From the NCBI GenBank assembly GCA_030062745.1, contig CP099843.1, positions 1,054,001 to 1,118,000 of the forward strand: a stretch of DNA of 64,000 nt, in the 5' to 3' direction. Made by a program: the position numbers and the translations under genes. Below, in pieces: positions 24,661 through 37,680 of this stretch (positions are counted from its first letter, which is position 1; every line of letters begins with the position of its first letter). Origin of the DNA: Capitulum mitella. Lineage: Eukaryota > Arthropoda > Thecostraca > Pollicipedomorpha > Pollicipedidae. The notes beneath the pieces were generated by a model. It had not been told where the DNA came from. It was given only the letters and a program-made list of their open reading frames with translations, and did no database searches.

Positions 24661-24672
24661 GTGTGTGTGTGT
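24601..24672. repeat. compound microsatellite (AT)n(GT)n
   Basis: An AT dinucleotide run passes into a GT run within the Shisa intron. Confidence 0.95.
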
Positions 24673-26269
24673 CCATTGACTCAGAATTGTATGTTCTGTG
24701 ATGATAGACATATATTTGGTGGATTTATGCGGTATAAACTGATGTCAGGGGCTGCTGCGGGGACCACTTTACTTTTTTCTCGGGAAATGCGATAGGAAGT
24801 AGACATCACAAAACAGTCTACATTTGCGCATTGCTTAGGAGTAATGAATGGAAATGGGAATCGGATTGAGGTATAAGGAATCGGAGGTTGGAAATTTGAC
24901 GCAATTAATTTTTTTTATTTCCTCAAAAGAGGGCAGAAGGCCGTGAAGGTTGGCTGACTTTTGCTCCGATGGGCGGAGCGGTGCCGACCGCTGCATGATG
25001 AGTCTGCAGTGCCACAACATGCCTAATATTTTTTTTGTTTTGGACATTAGCTCAAAAAACGTTTTTAGTGACGCTTATCGTCTAATCCGACATCATCCTA
25101 GATCACTGGCTCAAATTAACCTTGTGTGGCCTAAGATGACCTTGGATGACCTAAGATAACTTTCTTGTGTCATTCGACTATAGTGTGATCAGTTCATATG
25201 CTAAATTTAGTTTTAGCATGATTGTTATCTACAAAAAATGTTTTTGCAACTCCTAATAGGTATTTAAGCCGACGACCCCAATGGGCAAGGACTGACCTAA
25301 CATAACCTGGATGACTTCTGTGGGTACAATACAGTCATGCACAGTACACGTGGGCCCACACTTCACTGAGGAACACTATGCTGTCCGTTTCGTTTCTTCA
25401 TCATTTATTTTCTGACGTTCATTTTTGCTGAAACTCGAAAAAGCACCACTTTCTGCCGATCTCTGACCTTTGGCCCAACCTGGAAGGTCAACCATTAACC
25501 TGGAACCTTTAGAAGGATGCCAGTCGCGAGATGTCATCACGTGCAACACGCCGTTTTTTTCCGCGACGCTCAAGGACGCTCGGTGTGGAAAGTGACGGTG
25601 GGGTTCATACCCCCCATACGTCCGTTTTATGCAGGGTCTCTATACGGCCAGGGTTAAGTACTGAAGGCCCCCGGTCGTTCTGAGATGTGAAGCCGGGGAA
25701 ATGAATTAGAAAACACTGGTCGTGTTTAAATCATGGATTTAGAAAACACATTTAGCGCTTTATGTAGTCAATTTTAATGGGGTGCGGTCTTTGGAATGTG
25801 CTCGGACGATAGCAAGGCCAGCGGTTATCAGCTTAAGGAGTGGTGAGACCTAGTGAGATCTGGTATGCTTTCAGGAATATACAGTTGGCACAGTTGTTTG
25901 GGATCGTTTACGATGTTTATTTGGAGCCTCATGTTGAGCATCTGGTCCGAATCACGTGGCTTTCCGAACTCACGATAAGAGACTGTCGTGTTTGGTGCGG
26001 GATAGGAAGCTGGCCATGTTTTGCTGAAACAGGACACTAATGACGGCTGCAGACACGAGAAAATGACACCTGCTTTTAAAACTGATTCCAGAAATATTTA
26101 TGTTTGTGCCGGATCTCAAAGGTCTTGTATGCTTATCGACGCATGTTTCCTCTCCGTCAGCCCTTTCGTGGCAGTAACCTCTCTCGTGACACGATGGGGC
26201 AAGGTCTCGTTGTTGTTTTACCTCCATAATGGACATCGGTGTTCATGGACTCCGCCATGAGAGATACGT
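24673..26269. other. Shisa intron; transposon-like terminus at 25600-25657
   Basis: At 25600-25657 the sequence GGGGTTCATACCCCCCATAC then TATACGGCCAGGG ends in TTAA at 25654-25657. Inverted, this is TTAA then CCCTGGCCGTATA, resembling the termini at 48397 and 60062, so it is probably the right end of another piggyBac-like element. Several TGACCT and CCTAAGATAACC-like motifs recur at 25100-25310. No coding exon. Confidence 0.4.
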
Positions 26270-26945
<676 letters not shown>

Positions 26946-28089
26946 GAGATTTTCCGGAACTTCACATTCCATCCAGGAAGGCTGGATAAACAGCGTCATA
27001 AAAACCAGTAGGCATTGCTCAACCCTAAGTTGTGGCGGAGACCTCGTCCGTCATGTCAGTTTTAAAGGAATGCTAAATTACTTGTAGAATGGTTCATTGC
27101 AATGCGTAAATATTATATTGTATCATTGCAATGCGAATATGGCATGTCTGGCATATGATTCGGTTCCCTGGATTATATTTAAAAACACTGGGACATCCTT
27201 TCCACTCAGATCTTTTTGTGCCTTTGGTAAGTCACATATGTGGACGTTCTTGAAGGGGGTTCCGTTTTTGCGTAGATTAGTTTTGATGTGGATTTCAAAG
27301 GACACTATTTCTGCAGTTCTGAAATATGGTTAATACCAAAACTTCAAAGACGTTTTAGTCCAGTGTACGGTGCATGCTTTCGGACGATGCAGCCAACGGT
27401 GCATTGCCTCAGAAGTCGGTCAACCCAGCCGACAAGTTTTTATCGGGAAACTGACACGCCCGGAGAGTCCTGTTTGACCGCGTTTGACAGAGTTGTTAGC
27501 TAACAGAAACACCATCTGGTCTCATGAGGCCGCGTGTGTGGACAGCCTCAGCACGTCTCGACATTAAGTCCTGGTATTTTTCAGCTCCACTGCTAACGTG
27601 ACATTCGGTGTACGCATGCTGGTACTACGCGACCTGAACCGACTTTCTGCTGCGTGGCAGAAAAGTTGTAACGATCCCTGCCCAGGATAAAATGTTTTTA
27701 TTTGCATGCGTGTAACGTGTAGTTTGGGCCATCTGTTTTTAACTAAATTCTTGTTAAAGTCTGTCACCTGTGCGGACAAGCGATCATAAGTCACCACTGC
27801 TCCCTGCACATGGTACATAGCATGCCTGTTGTGGAAAATGATTTAGAGAAATTGCTACTCGGCGCTTTCCCAGCCTTCTGCTGGGGGTTTCCCGCCCTCG
27901 GCTGATGTTTCTTACCGGCCGCTAGCGGCTGGTGTGTTTCCTCGGCCTGTAATCGTTCTTTGACAACGCGTATTGTGAACCGTTTCACTGAATATATTTA
28001 AGCATAACATGTGCAAATTACAACGAAATGTGCTTAAAGACTGTTGCGTTCAAGTAAGCGCATGGTTTTTTACCATATGGGGAGGCTAC
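26946..28089. other. Shisa intron, no feature seen
   Basis: Anonymous intronic sequence without a supported exon or element boundary. Confidence 0.45.
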
Positions 28090-29250
28090 AAAAGCCCCTA
28101 CCAGATTTGCACAATTTTGTTTTGCATAGGGACGGCGCCAGGCTAGGTTTTTTGGGGATCCAAGCCATTTTTGGCATAGGGAGATAAAACAAAAATGGCT
28201 GCCAAAACTGAGTTTTTAAGAATGAACTTAATGCGCGTTATGAGTGTATAAGCAAATAATTGAGCACACATACAAAACTATTTTTGCTGGTTTGAGGCCG
28301 CTTCACTAGGTCAGGTCAAGCACGAAAGCCAAAATGTAGTTTGACGTGAGTGTTTTTGACGCTGATTTCCAAAGTGCAAGAGTGGGAACACGGATGACTC
28401 AAAACAATGCCCTCTGCTTTATTGCAGGCTTTCTTACTATGTTACAGGTTTCAGGTTGATATTGGGTCGGGTTACGGAGCTATGACCTAAAATGTTCACG
28501 CGCGTACCGTATATGATATCACGACGGCCATAAACAGAACTTTTAAAAGTTTAGTCAATTTAAATGATAGGAATCGTTTTCAAACACTATTAAGCAGACT
28601 CAGGGCCGTTTGACTCTGAAATCATTCGAGGTCATTTAGGGTCAAATGTTGTTAGTTAGTTGACATGATAAACATGCGGACATGACAGCGCCCTTTTTTC
28701 ATTTCTCTGGTGCCGCCTATGTTAACATTATACAAGCAGTGTAATATGACTTGTACTTCGTAAGTACAACATGTCTAGTGAAAGCTGAAACGAACTGTTT
28801 TTAGCAGTTATGTTAACTGAGTTTTCAATGACGTATTCCTCCCTGGGCGCCGAATGACCCTGCAGTCGGTGCGCCCCTAAGCCCCAATAACCAACCAACC
28901 AAACCGACGTATTCCTCCCACTTTCCAAATACTGTGAACGCCTATGAATTTTTCCAAAATTCGAAAAAGTGTGGACCAATGAGAAGAGTGCCACCAATTA
29001 TCTCTCGATTCATGCCAATTGCATCAAAGTCGGTCAGTAAACATCGAAGTTATATCGAGTCAAAAAATACATGCTGTCTGACTTTTGCTTCCCTGTATCC
29101 ACCCCTTTCACGATTTTCAAAACGTCTTTTTACACAATGTAGTTGCGTTATGGCGAATCGATTGTCGTTGGTTGCAATGAAACCAAACGGGCAATTTTCG
29201 AGAGCTCAGGACGAGGGAATAAGCCTTCCCTCCATAAGAAATGTGCTCCA
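28090..29250 (+). mobile_element. piggyBac-like non-autonomous element, copy 1 (degraded)
   Basis: Co-linear with the elements at about 47180-48397 and 58909-60062 in the same orientation. Shared landmarks in order: GGGACGGCGCCAGG, ACAAAAATGGCTGCC, a CAGGTCAAG block, TATCACGACGGCC, TCATTTGAGG-type and GGTCAAATG blocks, CTGTGAACGCC, and CTCGATTCATGCCAATTGCA. Neither TTAA terminus can be assigned. It carries a later 62-bp insertion at 28844-28905. It has no transposase frame. Confidence 0.65.
28844..28905 (+). mobile_element. 62-bp LINE-tail insertion with 14-bp target-site duplication
   Basis: GACGTATTCCTCCC occurs at 28830-28843 and again at 28906-28919, exactly flanking the insertion. The insert begins TGGGCGCCGAATGACCC and ends CCCCTAAGCCCCAATAACC with a (CCAA)n-like tail. 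The two other copies of the host element lack the insert at this point, so they are empty paralogous sites. It is best read as a severely 5'-truncated LINE or SINE retroposon. Confidence 0.8.
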
Positions 29251-31937
29251 TCTTTATGGGTACCAGAACAAATTTAGCCCGTTATTTCTCGCACTCACAT
29301 ACACTGAAACTCTCATCGTAGTTGTTGTGGACAAAGATGCTAGTGCAGCTGAAAAAATAAACTGAACGCTAGATGTGGATCAACGGCTCCAGCCCTTCGC
29401 TTCGGCCAGCATCCGACACTTAACGATTGTCGTTTGTCACATTAAATGTTGGCCCAGTCCAGACGCTCAGAAACATGGACCTTTCCACATCAGCACAGGC
29501 TTCGGCGTATCCGTGGAGGCAAGAGACATTTTTGTGGCCGGTCTCCTACTGTGCTGCTTACTCTGTAGGACAGCCGGCGTCCAAGATGTGCTTCACGGAG
29601 GCCGTCCTCAGTAGCTTGGCCGGGGGAAGGGGTAGGTTGTTCAGAGGGGATCAGTTGTCAATGGCCAGTGAACCATGGTAGTGGTTTTCAAAAACGGCTC
29701 TTACAAAGTAATGTACTGCTATTTTCATAGTCCTTGTGCCATTTGAAACGGTCAGCTTTGCTATGTATGCGGTTAAATGGTAAGAGAGCATTCGGCTTTT
29801 TTCCGTTTTAGTGTTGAACACCTTGCAAAAATTCTAGCTACGCTACCGATCTTTCTCACGGAGTGGTTTGTTTTGCATACTGCGCTTCCGACCATTTGTC
29901 GTCCCGATTTGAGCAGGTTTCCCAGTGGGGTTTTCCCTAGTGGTCTGTTCGTGTGCCATATGCTGCTGCATGATCTGGTTAATGGCCAAGAAGACTGGGC
30001 TCTTCGCGCAGCAGGCAGCGACAGGCCGAGGGCTGGCGTGCTCCTGGTAAATGCACATGAGACATCGGCTCGGACTTTTGCTGGAAACGACCTTCGGCGC
30101 AAAGCCTCTGACACCACTGCAGTCGCTGCCATCTCTCGTTTTCGTGGCTCCCTCGTCGAGCTCAGGAAATTCATTCCCGCTGTGGTCATTTTCCAGCTTC
30201 ACACATTCCCAGTTCAGCTGTGTGGGTTCGTGTCGACCGCAGAAATCGAAAACAAAACTGAGGTGGTAACGGACGGTGCTGGTTAGCGTAAGGGATTCCG
30301 CCTGTCCCAAGTTGGCCATCATGCTACAGCCTCTGTTCTTTCCCAAATGCGCGGGGTTTATCTCGATTGGGTTGACTTGTTCTTTTTATTCCAGTTTCTT
30401 CGGCTTTTTAACGTTTGTGGTGTTTGCTTCTCGTGCAGGTCGGAAAGCATCGACATTTTCAAGAACTTCGAGGTGTGCTTTTCTTGAAACTCCTAGCGAT
30501 TTTTGTGGACGGAAGATATTTCATTCTCACCACAGTCCTCTTCATTGTTAACACGGAGCTGTTAAGAATGCTTTTGAGTGTAGATGGCGCCATTCACAAG
30601 ATGTTAGTTGCATCGAACACTGGTTGGTTGGTTGGTTACTGCCGGCCTCTGCTTTCATTACGTTGAGCCAGTTGGCGGTTTTCTGTAGATTCCTTTCTTA
30701 ACTTCGGTTATTTCATTGGAGCCACACAAAGTCCTGACGACTGTTTCCTTCTTATTACTCCTGTCGTAGTATCCATCTTGCATAACATGTAATATATCAG
30801 GGACTAATGAAAATCTAACTTATCTGGCATAATTAGCATTCCATATCTGAACTTACCTTAATTGCTGGTACCAGTCACAGCTACCGCGATAGTACGTAGT
30901 TCTCTGATGGATTACATAAACCTGTGCTATGAATTGCGTACGTATATCTGTCATCAGCTGTCGTGTGCGCGGCAACCGAAAACAGATGGCTGAAGCCTGA
31001 AGGTCCACAGGGCACTGAATCATAGGTTTGCCAAATCTGGCCGCTACGTTTGGTAGGATAACATTGCAAATTTTGAAAAAAGAGACTGTTCGATGTAATA
31101 TTTAATATCCAAATCAGAAAAATACAACTTAGTTATATTTTGTGAACCTCCGTCAAATCACGTCCAGACATTATAATTACCACTGAAGTTGTTTTGAACA
31201 GGATATTTACACCATTCTCTTAGCTTGCAGCGGTGCCCAAAATATGTGTTGACTACGTCACATCTTGACCCTGCTTTACCGCTATTGGTCACCCTGATAA
31301 CATGCAGGAATATAGATTACTGGTGGGACATTCTGCAACAGATCGACCCGTTTTTTGAAGACAGAACATTTTTCAAATGTTCAGGACTTTTCTCAGGCAG
31401 TCACACTGCGAGGCCCGCTTTAGTGGCCGGTAACTTGTAATAAATTACTCGGAATCGCGAAAGTTCATGCATTTTTGAAATGACAGTGACCCAGTAATAG
31501 TTCTTCACATGTCAGATATTTCCATTTTTAATCTTGAGACATTGTGATCTCGTGACCTTACGCCGCATGGCTTAACATGACACGAGGGCATTATAATGAC
31601 GTGTTTGAGTACATGTGAAAACACGCGAAACACGGGAGACGTTTTTCGTGTAAATCCGGATCTCTTGGCAGCTGACGAGCAAACCGAGCCGTGACTGCAA
31701 CAAAAACTGTGACGTATGCGTGCTGTATTTTTTTACGACAGGTGGGACAACAAGGCAAGTAATTCTAGAAAGCTTTCCGACAGCTGCCTGAGGGATACTA
31801 AGTTGAGACAGCTGTCCAATAACCAACCAGTTTTGCCATAATGAGGCCGAGCAAGTCGCATCACCTTGCTGTGGGCATCAAATTGTCACCGAGTTGATCT
31901 TGGATAACTGCAGCCGCGAGCTCTGTTAAGATGTAGG
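29251..31937. other. Shisa intron; unidentified overlapping open frames at 29.4-30.35 kb
   Basis: Long overlapping open frames occur on both strands at 29777-30346 (169 codons plus, 167 codons minus), with no recognisable motif in either. They may be a decayed element or chance. GGTT-repeat stretches at about 30618-30640 and AACCAACC at about 31810 look like LINE or SINE tails. Confidence 0.4.
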
Positions 31938-32502
31938 CCGTCCGTTAGCTGGGAGTGTTGTCCGCCAGCTGGGAGTGTTGTCCATCAGCTGGGACTGTTG
32001 TCCGTCAGCCGGAACTGTTCTTCTTCAGCTGGGACTGGTGTCCGTCAGCCGGAACTGTTCTTCTTCAGCTGGGACTGGTGTCCGTCAGCTGGGACTGTTC
32101 TTCTTCAGCTTGGACTGTTCTCTGTCTCTGTCTCCGTCAGCTGGGAATGTTGTCCGTCAGCCGAGACTGTTGTCCGTCAGCTGGGACTGTTCTACGTCAG
32201 CTTGGACTGTTCTCTGTCTCTGTCTCCGTCAGCTGGGAATGTTGTCCGTCAGCCGAGACTGTTGTCCGTCAGCCGGGACTGTTGTCCGTCAGCCGGGACT
32301 GTTGTCCGTCAGCTGGGACTGTTGTCCGTCAGCCGGGACTGTTGTCCGTCAGCCGAGACTGTTGTCCGTCAGCCGAGACTGTTGTCCGTCAGCCGGGACT
32401 GTTGTCCTTCAGCCGAGACTGTTGTCCGTCAGCCGGGACTGTTGTCCGTCAGCCGGGACTGTTGTCCGTCAGCTGGGACTGGTGTCCATCAGCTGGGCAG
32501 TT
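31938..32502. repeat. minisatellite, 20-bp unit, about 28 copies
   Basis: The unit is TGTCCGTCAGCCGGGACTGT with variants CAGCTGGGACTG, CAGCCGAGACTG and CAGCCGGAACTG. A CTCTGTCTCTGTCTCCGTC block occurs twice, at about 32120 and 32211, showing duplication of a multi-unit segment. The derived Ser/Val/Cys-rich open frames are artefacts. Confidence 0.96.
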
Positions 32503-33060
32503 CAGGAGGTGGCAGTGGATGTTTGCGGCGGTGACGGTGTAGGAAGCGGCACATTTGATGATGACCTCAAGAAAGAGTCAGTGGTGGGTGTTTTTCTGCT
32601 GTGGTGGTGGCGATTGAGGAAGCTACGGTTGTGGGTGTTTGTCTGCAATGGTGAGGGCTGAGGAGGCGGCGATGGATGTTTGCAGCGCTGAGGGTTCAGG
32701 AGGTGACGGTGGGTCGTTATCTGCGGTGGTCAGGGCTCAGTAGGCGGCGATGGTGGGTGTTCTGTCTGCGGTGACGACGGTTCAGGAGGCGGCGGGTGTC
32801 CCTATGCGGTGCCGGCTGCTTGCCTGCGGCGGTGGGTGTTGTGTACGGCGGTGGCCGTTCGGCAGGCGGCGGTGGCGGCTCTCCGGGCCGCTGGGCCGCC
32901 GCCCAGCCGTACTCCGTCGCCGCGTCACCGCCGTAGACAGAGCGGTCCGCCGCCTGCCAGCGGCTGTCGTCGAACGTCGCCGCCGACGAGCGTCGACGGC
33001 CGCGCCGATAGCTCGCGACGGCCCACGAGATAATGAGTGTGTCACGCGGCCTGCTGCGGT
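32503..33060. repeat. degenerate GC-rich repeat, about 60-70-bp units
   Basis: Imperfect units combine GGTGGGTGTT, TCTGCGGTG, TTCAGGAGGCGG and GATG. They are clearest at 32510-32830 and fade into CpG-rich sequence. They abut the 20-bp minisatellite. Confidence 0.6.
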
Positions 33061-34121
33061 GCCGAGAACCCGGCGGTGGTATCACGGACGGACCTGACAT
33101 AGGTAGCTGCAGTGTCACTGAAAGCCTGGTACCAGTTGCTCGCAGCTGCGGGCGCCGATGTGCTCGGACTGCCGTCGTCTGGTGAATGCAGTCATCGCCC
33201 TTCCTGCTACCTCGTTTTCTTTAAGACACTGGAAAAGAAACCGACTTAATAGCGATAATGGAGAGGCAAGTGGCAAAGTTCGAGCCTTGTATCCACGGCT
33301 GAGCGTCGCCATCGCACTATTTCCGCGCCCCCGAGACCGTCGGCGCGTCGTCAGTCCAGACCTCTTGCGCCACGCGCCTCGGCGTGGGCGCCAGCACTCC
33401 TGCGGCGGCGGCGTTTGATTGATGCGATTACTCCGGCTGTCCGGACTTTTTCTACGCCCAATCAATGCCGACAGAATAAGGGATGTGCTGTTGTTGTTGG
33501 CGCCGCGGTGGCGTCGTCTGGCGGGCGCGGCGGCGTCCGGGTGACGGAGCTGGCGCGGCCGACGCCGCCGATTGCTGCCATTGATTCAAACAAACGCTTC
33601 CTGTCGGCGGTCGGGCCCTGCTCAGGTCTGTTCCGGCCTGGCCGGGCCCAGCTCCGCCGGGCCGGTTTGAGCTCCGACGCAGGTGCGACTCGGGCGCAAC
33701 AGGCCTTTTGATACGTGGAATGCGGCTTTCCGGTACTGGCGCTGGCAAAAGCACCGTTTCGTCGGAGGCTGTGCAAACAAGAGCGGAGGAAGTACCAGAC
33801 GCCCGGCATTGTTCGCCTGCCGAAATGTGTTTGAGAGATGCCCTACCGCAGCAGTGACGGACCTAAGCCTGCGATATGCAGGCTGCGTGGACTCCTGCAA
33901 GAGCTTGGGAGACCGGTTCTGCGTTGTCGTATCCTGTATGCTAATACGTCCGGGCCGTCTGCTCCGAAAAACTGGCAGTGCGTTCTTCGCTGTGACGCTG
34001 CAGCGCGCGCCCGACGCGTGTCCTCGCTTCTGTTGTGCGCCGACGGACCCCCGTTTTTGCCGATGCTCTGATCTGCGGATTTGCGGATCACTGGATCAGC
34101 GGGCCGCTTTTCTGCCGACAG
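33061..34121. other. CpG-rich intronic DNA upstream of the Shisa membrane exon
   Basis: CpG-rich and low in simple repeats. No additional exon recognised; ends at the acceptor TTCTGCCGACAG. Confidence 0.5.
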
Positions 34122-34243
34122 CCTGCCGCTGATCCTGGGCGGCGCGCTCGGAGCGCTCGTCACCATCGTCGTCCTCATCACCGTCTGCTGCTGCTTCTGC
34201 AAGTCGTGCCTCTGCTACAAGAAACGCTGCGACGCCAAGCGAG
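34122..34243 (+). CDS. Shisa-family protein, paralogue 2: transmembrane exon
   Basis: The acceptor TGCCGACAG gives a phase-2 start that completes an Asn codon with the previous exon; the exon ends in phase 1 at CGAG|GTCGGT. It encodes LPLILGGALGALVTIVVLIT, a hydrophobic membrane span of about 20-22 residues, followed at once by CCCFCKSCLCYKKRC. The juxtamembrane cysteine cluster is a known Shisa trait and is usually considered palmitoylated; the following basic residues suit the cytoplasmic side. The exon therefore sets a type I topology with the cysteine-rich domain lumenal. Confidence 0.92.
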
Positions 34244-34643
34244 GTCGGTGTCGGGAGCCGCGAGGGGAGGCGACGCCGTGTCTGCCGGCCGGCTACAGGG
34301 CGGACAGGCTCCTTGGACTGATCGACTGGGCAGGATTATTGTCCACCTGAAGGCTGTGCGCAGGGGGTGTACAGCCTGTCGCGTTTGCGGAAGGGGATAA
34401 CGGTATCCGGGCGGGGTGTCTCGTGCAGAGGACGTGACGCTGGTTTATTGGATTGGCGTCAATCATCGCGCACCAAGGCCTTTGTCGGACGAGTGAGCTG
34501 TTGACAGCAGCGGAACACTTTTTTGTCACTGGCTGGGAGGATGGACAGTTTCTCTTGATTGACCTCCGGGCCTCGAACTGCTGACCAGGCTTAGTGAGTC
34601 ATCAGCTGTGTGAGTTTTTACGCTGTACGCCTGTTATCCGCAG

Positions 34644-34862
34644 ATCGCATGCACTCCACGTCAGCGTCCAGCGGGGTGGCCAACATGTACAGCTACTCGA
34701 CGGCTTCGCTGGGTCGGCGAGACGGCAGGACGGGGCGGCAGGATCTGGAGGACGTGCTGCAGGATGTGGACGAGGTGGCCGTGACCAGGCCGAGCCGGGG
34801 CAACAACATCAACGGCATCGGCAGCCTGCCTAGGACGTTCACGTCCTATCGAGGCAACAGAG
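34644..34862 (+). CDS. Shisa-family protein, paralogue 2: cytoplasmic linker exon
   Basis: The exon starts in phase 1 after TGTTATCCGCAG and ends in phase 1 at AGAG|GTAAGT. It encodes RMHSTSASSGVANMYSYSTA then a hydrophilic Gly/Arg/Asp-rich stretch ending in TSYRGNR. It has no known fold and is probably a disordered cytoplasmic linker between the membrane segment and the PPPY tail. Phases agree exactly with both neighbouring exons. Confidence 0.85.
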
Positions 34863-36142
34863 GTAAGTCAGAGCTCAATTGGACGTGAAATCCCTAAAGC
34901 ATTGGATGGTAATGGAGCCAGGTCATCGGCTCAACAAGGTCCATTCTCCACCGTTCCAAGATTAAAGTGGAAGGTCATCGATCCCATTTGGTCAGATTGG
35001 CTCGGAACAGCACACCTGACGTGCATTCCCGTGATACGCCTCTGACGTCGCCACGCTGCGAAGGTCTGGCACGCAGCGTTTGGGATAAATCATTCACAAG
35101 TGGAACTTGGCGTGTCCGGCGAGTCTGAATTTGAATTTTGAACTTGGTATACGTTCACAAACATGTTTTTCCATCAGAGGGATAAATGCATTTCTAGAAC
35201 ATTACTCATTTGTAGCTGCACTGGTCTGCAGACCTTAAGTGGAGTTGTATGGTTGTATGGTTCTTCAATTCGCTTTAACACTTTCTGCGTAATGCGTCGC
35301 TGCGACATGCAAAGAGAAGCTTTGGACACGTTCCACGTCCAAAATTACAGCGGTTTGTGATAGCAACTCGTATTGTCATTTCGCATCGACGCGCGAGGAA
35401 CGATCGACGAATCAATTTTCAGTCAGCGAGGGGCCAGCTGAGGTGTGTCCGTTTTTGCCCACCGGCGAGCCGCCGAACAATGCAGCCGTCCGCCGCTCCA
35501 CCGACCGTATCGGCCGCGAGACTCACAAACATGTCGGTCGTGTTTGACACCTCAGCCGAAGCGGTCTGTCCTCGGCCATTGTTTGTCGCCATCTGGCCCC
35601 TGACAAAGGTAGATATCGATGCTGATGTGTCCCGCGCGCCGGCCGGCACCGGCCAGCACCAAAACACAGCTGGGCAGTCGAGCCAGGTCCAGAGTCTCCT
35701 CTCCTGTTCATAACCTCTGTCGTCTCAGCTTCCACAAGCGTAATGCCATTGATGCTTCGGCTGATTCCACAACACAAGTGTAAGATCAGTTGGCTCATTA
35801 TGGATGGAGGCTTTTTTCGATGCGAAGATATCCGTTTCCAGCCGATTAAACTGTTACAGCTGTGTTGCTTTGATGCTGACGATGGACATGTGCACTGAAA
35901 TAAAAAACATGACTTATTGACAGCTAAAATCGTCGGTAAATGAGTAACCAGTGCAACCGGAGAGTCACGTCCATTTGCTGGTCACAGTGAGCTGCGTGGT
36001 GCTGGTCCAGCGCCCCTCTGTCCGACGGCCGTCGCCGCCACCGGCAGTGAATCAGCACTGCGGAGCCATTATGGCGAGCTGACCGCAGAACCCGGTGCTG
36101 CTCTCCGCCCAGCGGCCGCTCCCGCCGCAGGCCCCTGGCGAA
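34863..36142. other. Shisa intron, no feature seen
   Basis: Anonymous intronic DNA up to the start of the 26-bp minisatellite. Confidence 0.5.
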
Positions 36143-37400
36143 CCCGTGTTCCACTCTCCACTGGCGAACCCGTGATCCACTCTCCACTGGCGAACCCGTG
36201 ATCCACTCTCCACTGGCGAACCCGTGATCCACTCTCCACTGACGAACCCGTGATCCACTCTCCACTGGCGAACCCGTGATCCACTCTCCACTGGCGAACC
36301 CGTGATCCACTCTCCACTGGCGAACCCGTGATCCACTCTCCACTGGCGAACCCGTGATCCACTCTCCACTGGCGAACCCGTGATCCACTCTCCACTGGCG
36401 AACCCGTGATCCACTCTCGTGTGGCGACCCTGTGTTCCACTCTCCACTGGCGAACCCGTGTTCCTGTTCTCCACTGGCGAACCCGTGTTCCACTCTCCAC
36501 TGGCGAACCCGTGTTCCACTCTCCACTGGCGAACCCGTGATCCACTCTCCACTGGCGAACCCGTGATCCACTCTCCACTGGCGACCCTGTGATCCACTCT
36601 CCACTGGCGAACCCGTGATCCACTCTCCACTGGCGAACCCGTGATCCACTCTCCACTGGCGAACCCGTGATCCACTCTCGTGTGGCGACCCTGTGTTCCA
36701 CTCTCCACTGGCGAACCCGTGATCCACTCTCCACTGGCGAACCCGTGATCCACTCTCCACTGGCGAACCCGTGATCCACTCTCCACTGGCGAACCCGTGA
36801 TCCACTCTCCACTGGCGAACCCGTGATCCACTCTCCACTGGCGAACCCGTGTTCCACTCTCCACTGGCGAACCCGTGATCCACTCTCGTGTGGCGACCCT
36901 GTGTTCCACTCTCCACTGGCGAACCCGTGATCCACTCTCCACTGGCGAACCCGTGATCCACTCTCCACTGGCGAACCCGTGATCCACTCTCGTGTGGCGA
37001 CCCTGTGTTCCACTCTCCACTGGCGAACCCGTGATCCACTCTCGTGTGGCGACCCTGTGTTCCACTCTCCACTGGCGAACCCGTGATCCACTCTCGTGTG
37101 GCGACCCTGTGATCCACTCTCCACTGGCGAACCCGTGATCCACTCTCGTGTGGCGACCCTGTGTTCCACTCTCCACTGGCGAACCCGTGATCCACTCTCG
37201 TGTGGCGACCCTGTGTTCCACTCTCCACTGGCGAACCCGTGATCCACTCTCGTGTGGCGACCCTGTGTTCCATTCTCCACTGGCGAACCCGTGATCCACT
37301 CTCCACTGGCGAACCCGTGTTCCACTCTCCACTGACGAACCCGTGATCCACTCTCCACTGGCGAACCCGTGATCCACTCTCGTGTGGCGACCCTGTGTTC
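36143..37400. repeat. minisatellite, 26-bp unit, about 48 copies
   Basis: The main unit is CACTCTCCACTGGCGAACCC then GTGATC. A second type reads CACTCTCGTGTGGCGACCCT then GTGTTC. Between about 36980 and 37270 the two types alternate, giving a 52-bp higher-order unit. Degenerate copies (CCTGTGTTCCACTCTCCAGTGG) continue to about 37680. Minus-strand frames of up to 587 codons are open only because the 26-bp period cycles through all frames. Confidence 0.97.
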
Positions 37401-37680
37401 ATCTCTTCCATGGTGAGCCTGTGTTCATCTCTCAAGTGGTGAGCCTGTGTTCCACTCTCCAGTAGTGTTCCATTGTGCACTGACAAGCCTGCGTTTCCTC
37501 TGTCCTGTGGTGAACCTGTGTTCCTCTCTCCAGTGGTGAGCCTGTGTTCCACTCTCCAGTGGCGAACCTGTGTTTCTCTGTCCCGTGGTGAACCTGTGTT
37601 CCTCTCTCCTGTGGTGATCCTGTGTTCCGTTCTCCGGTGGTGGGCCGTTATTCCGCTCTCCAGTGATGAGCCGGTATTCG
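37401..37680. repeat. degenerate flank of the 26-bp minisatellite
   Basis: Units here resemble GTGGTGAGCCTGTGTTCC and CTCTCCAGTGGTGAACCTGT and vary in length, as expected at an array edge where homogenisation fails. Confidence 0.8.

Noticed and set aside
29777..30346. Overlapping open frames of 169 (plus) and 167 (minus) codons
   Set aside because: No recognisable motif in either, no splice or promoter context, and both strands are open equally; not called as a gene but worth a protein search.
31955..32661. Cys/Ser/Val-rich open frames up to 228 codons
   Set aside because: They come from the 20-bp minisatellite; three overlapping frames give similar peptides.
36143..37400. CRISPR-like array
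   Set aside because: The units are contiguous with no unique spacers, and the window is eukaryotic.
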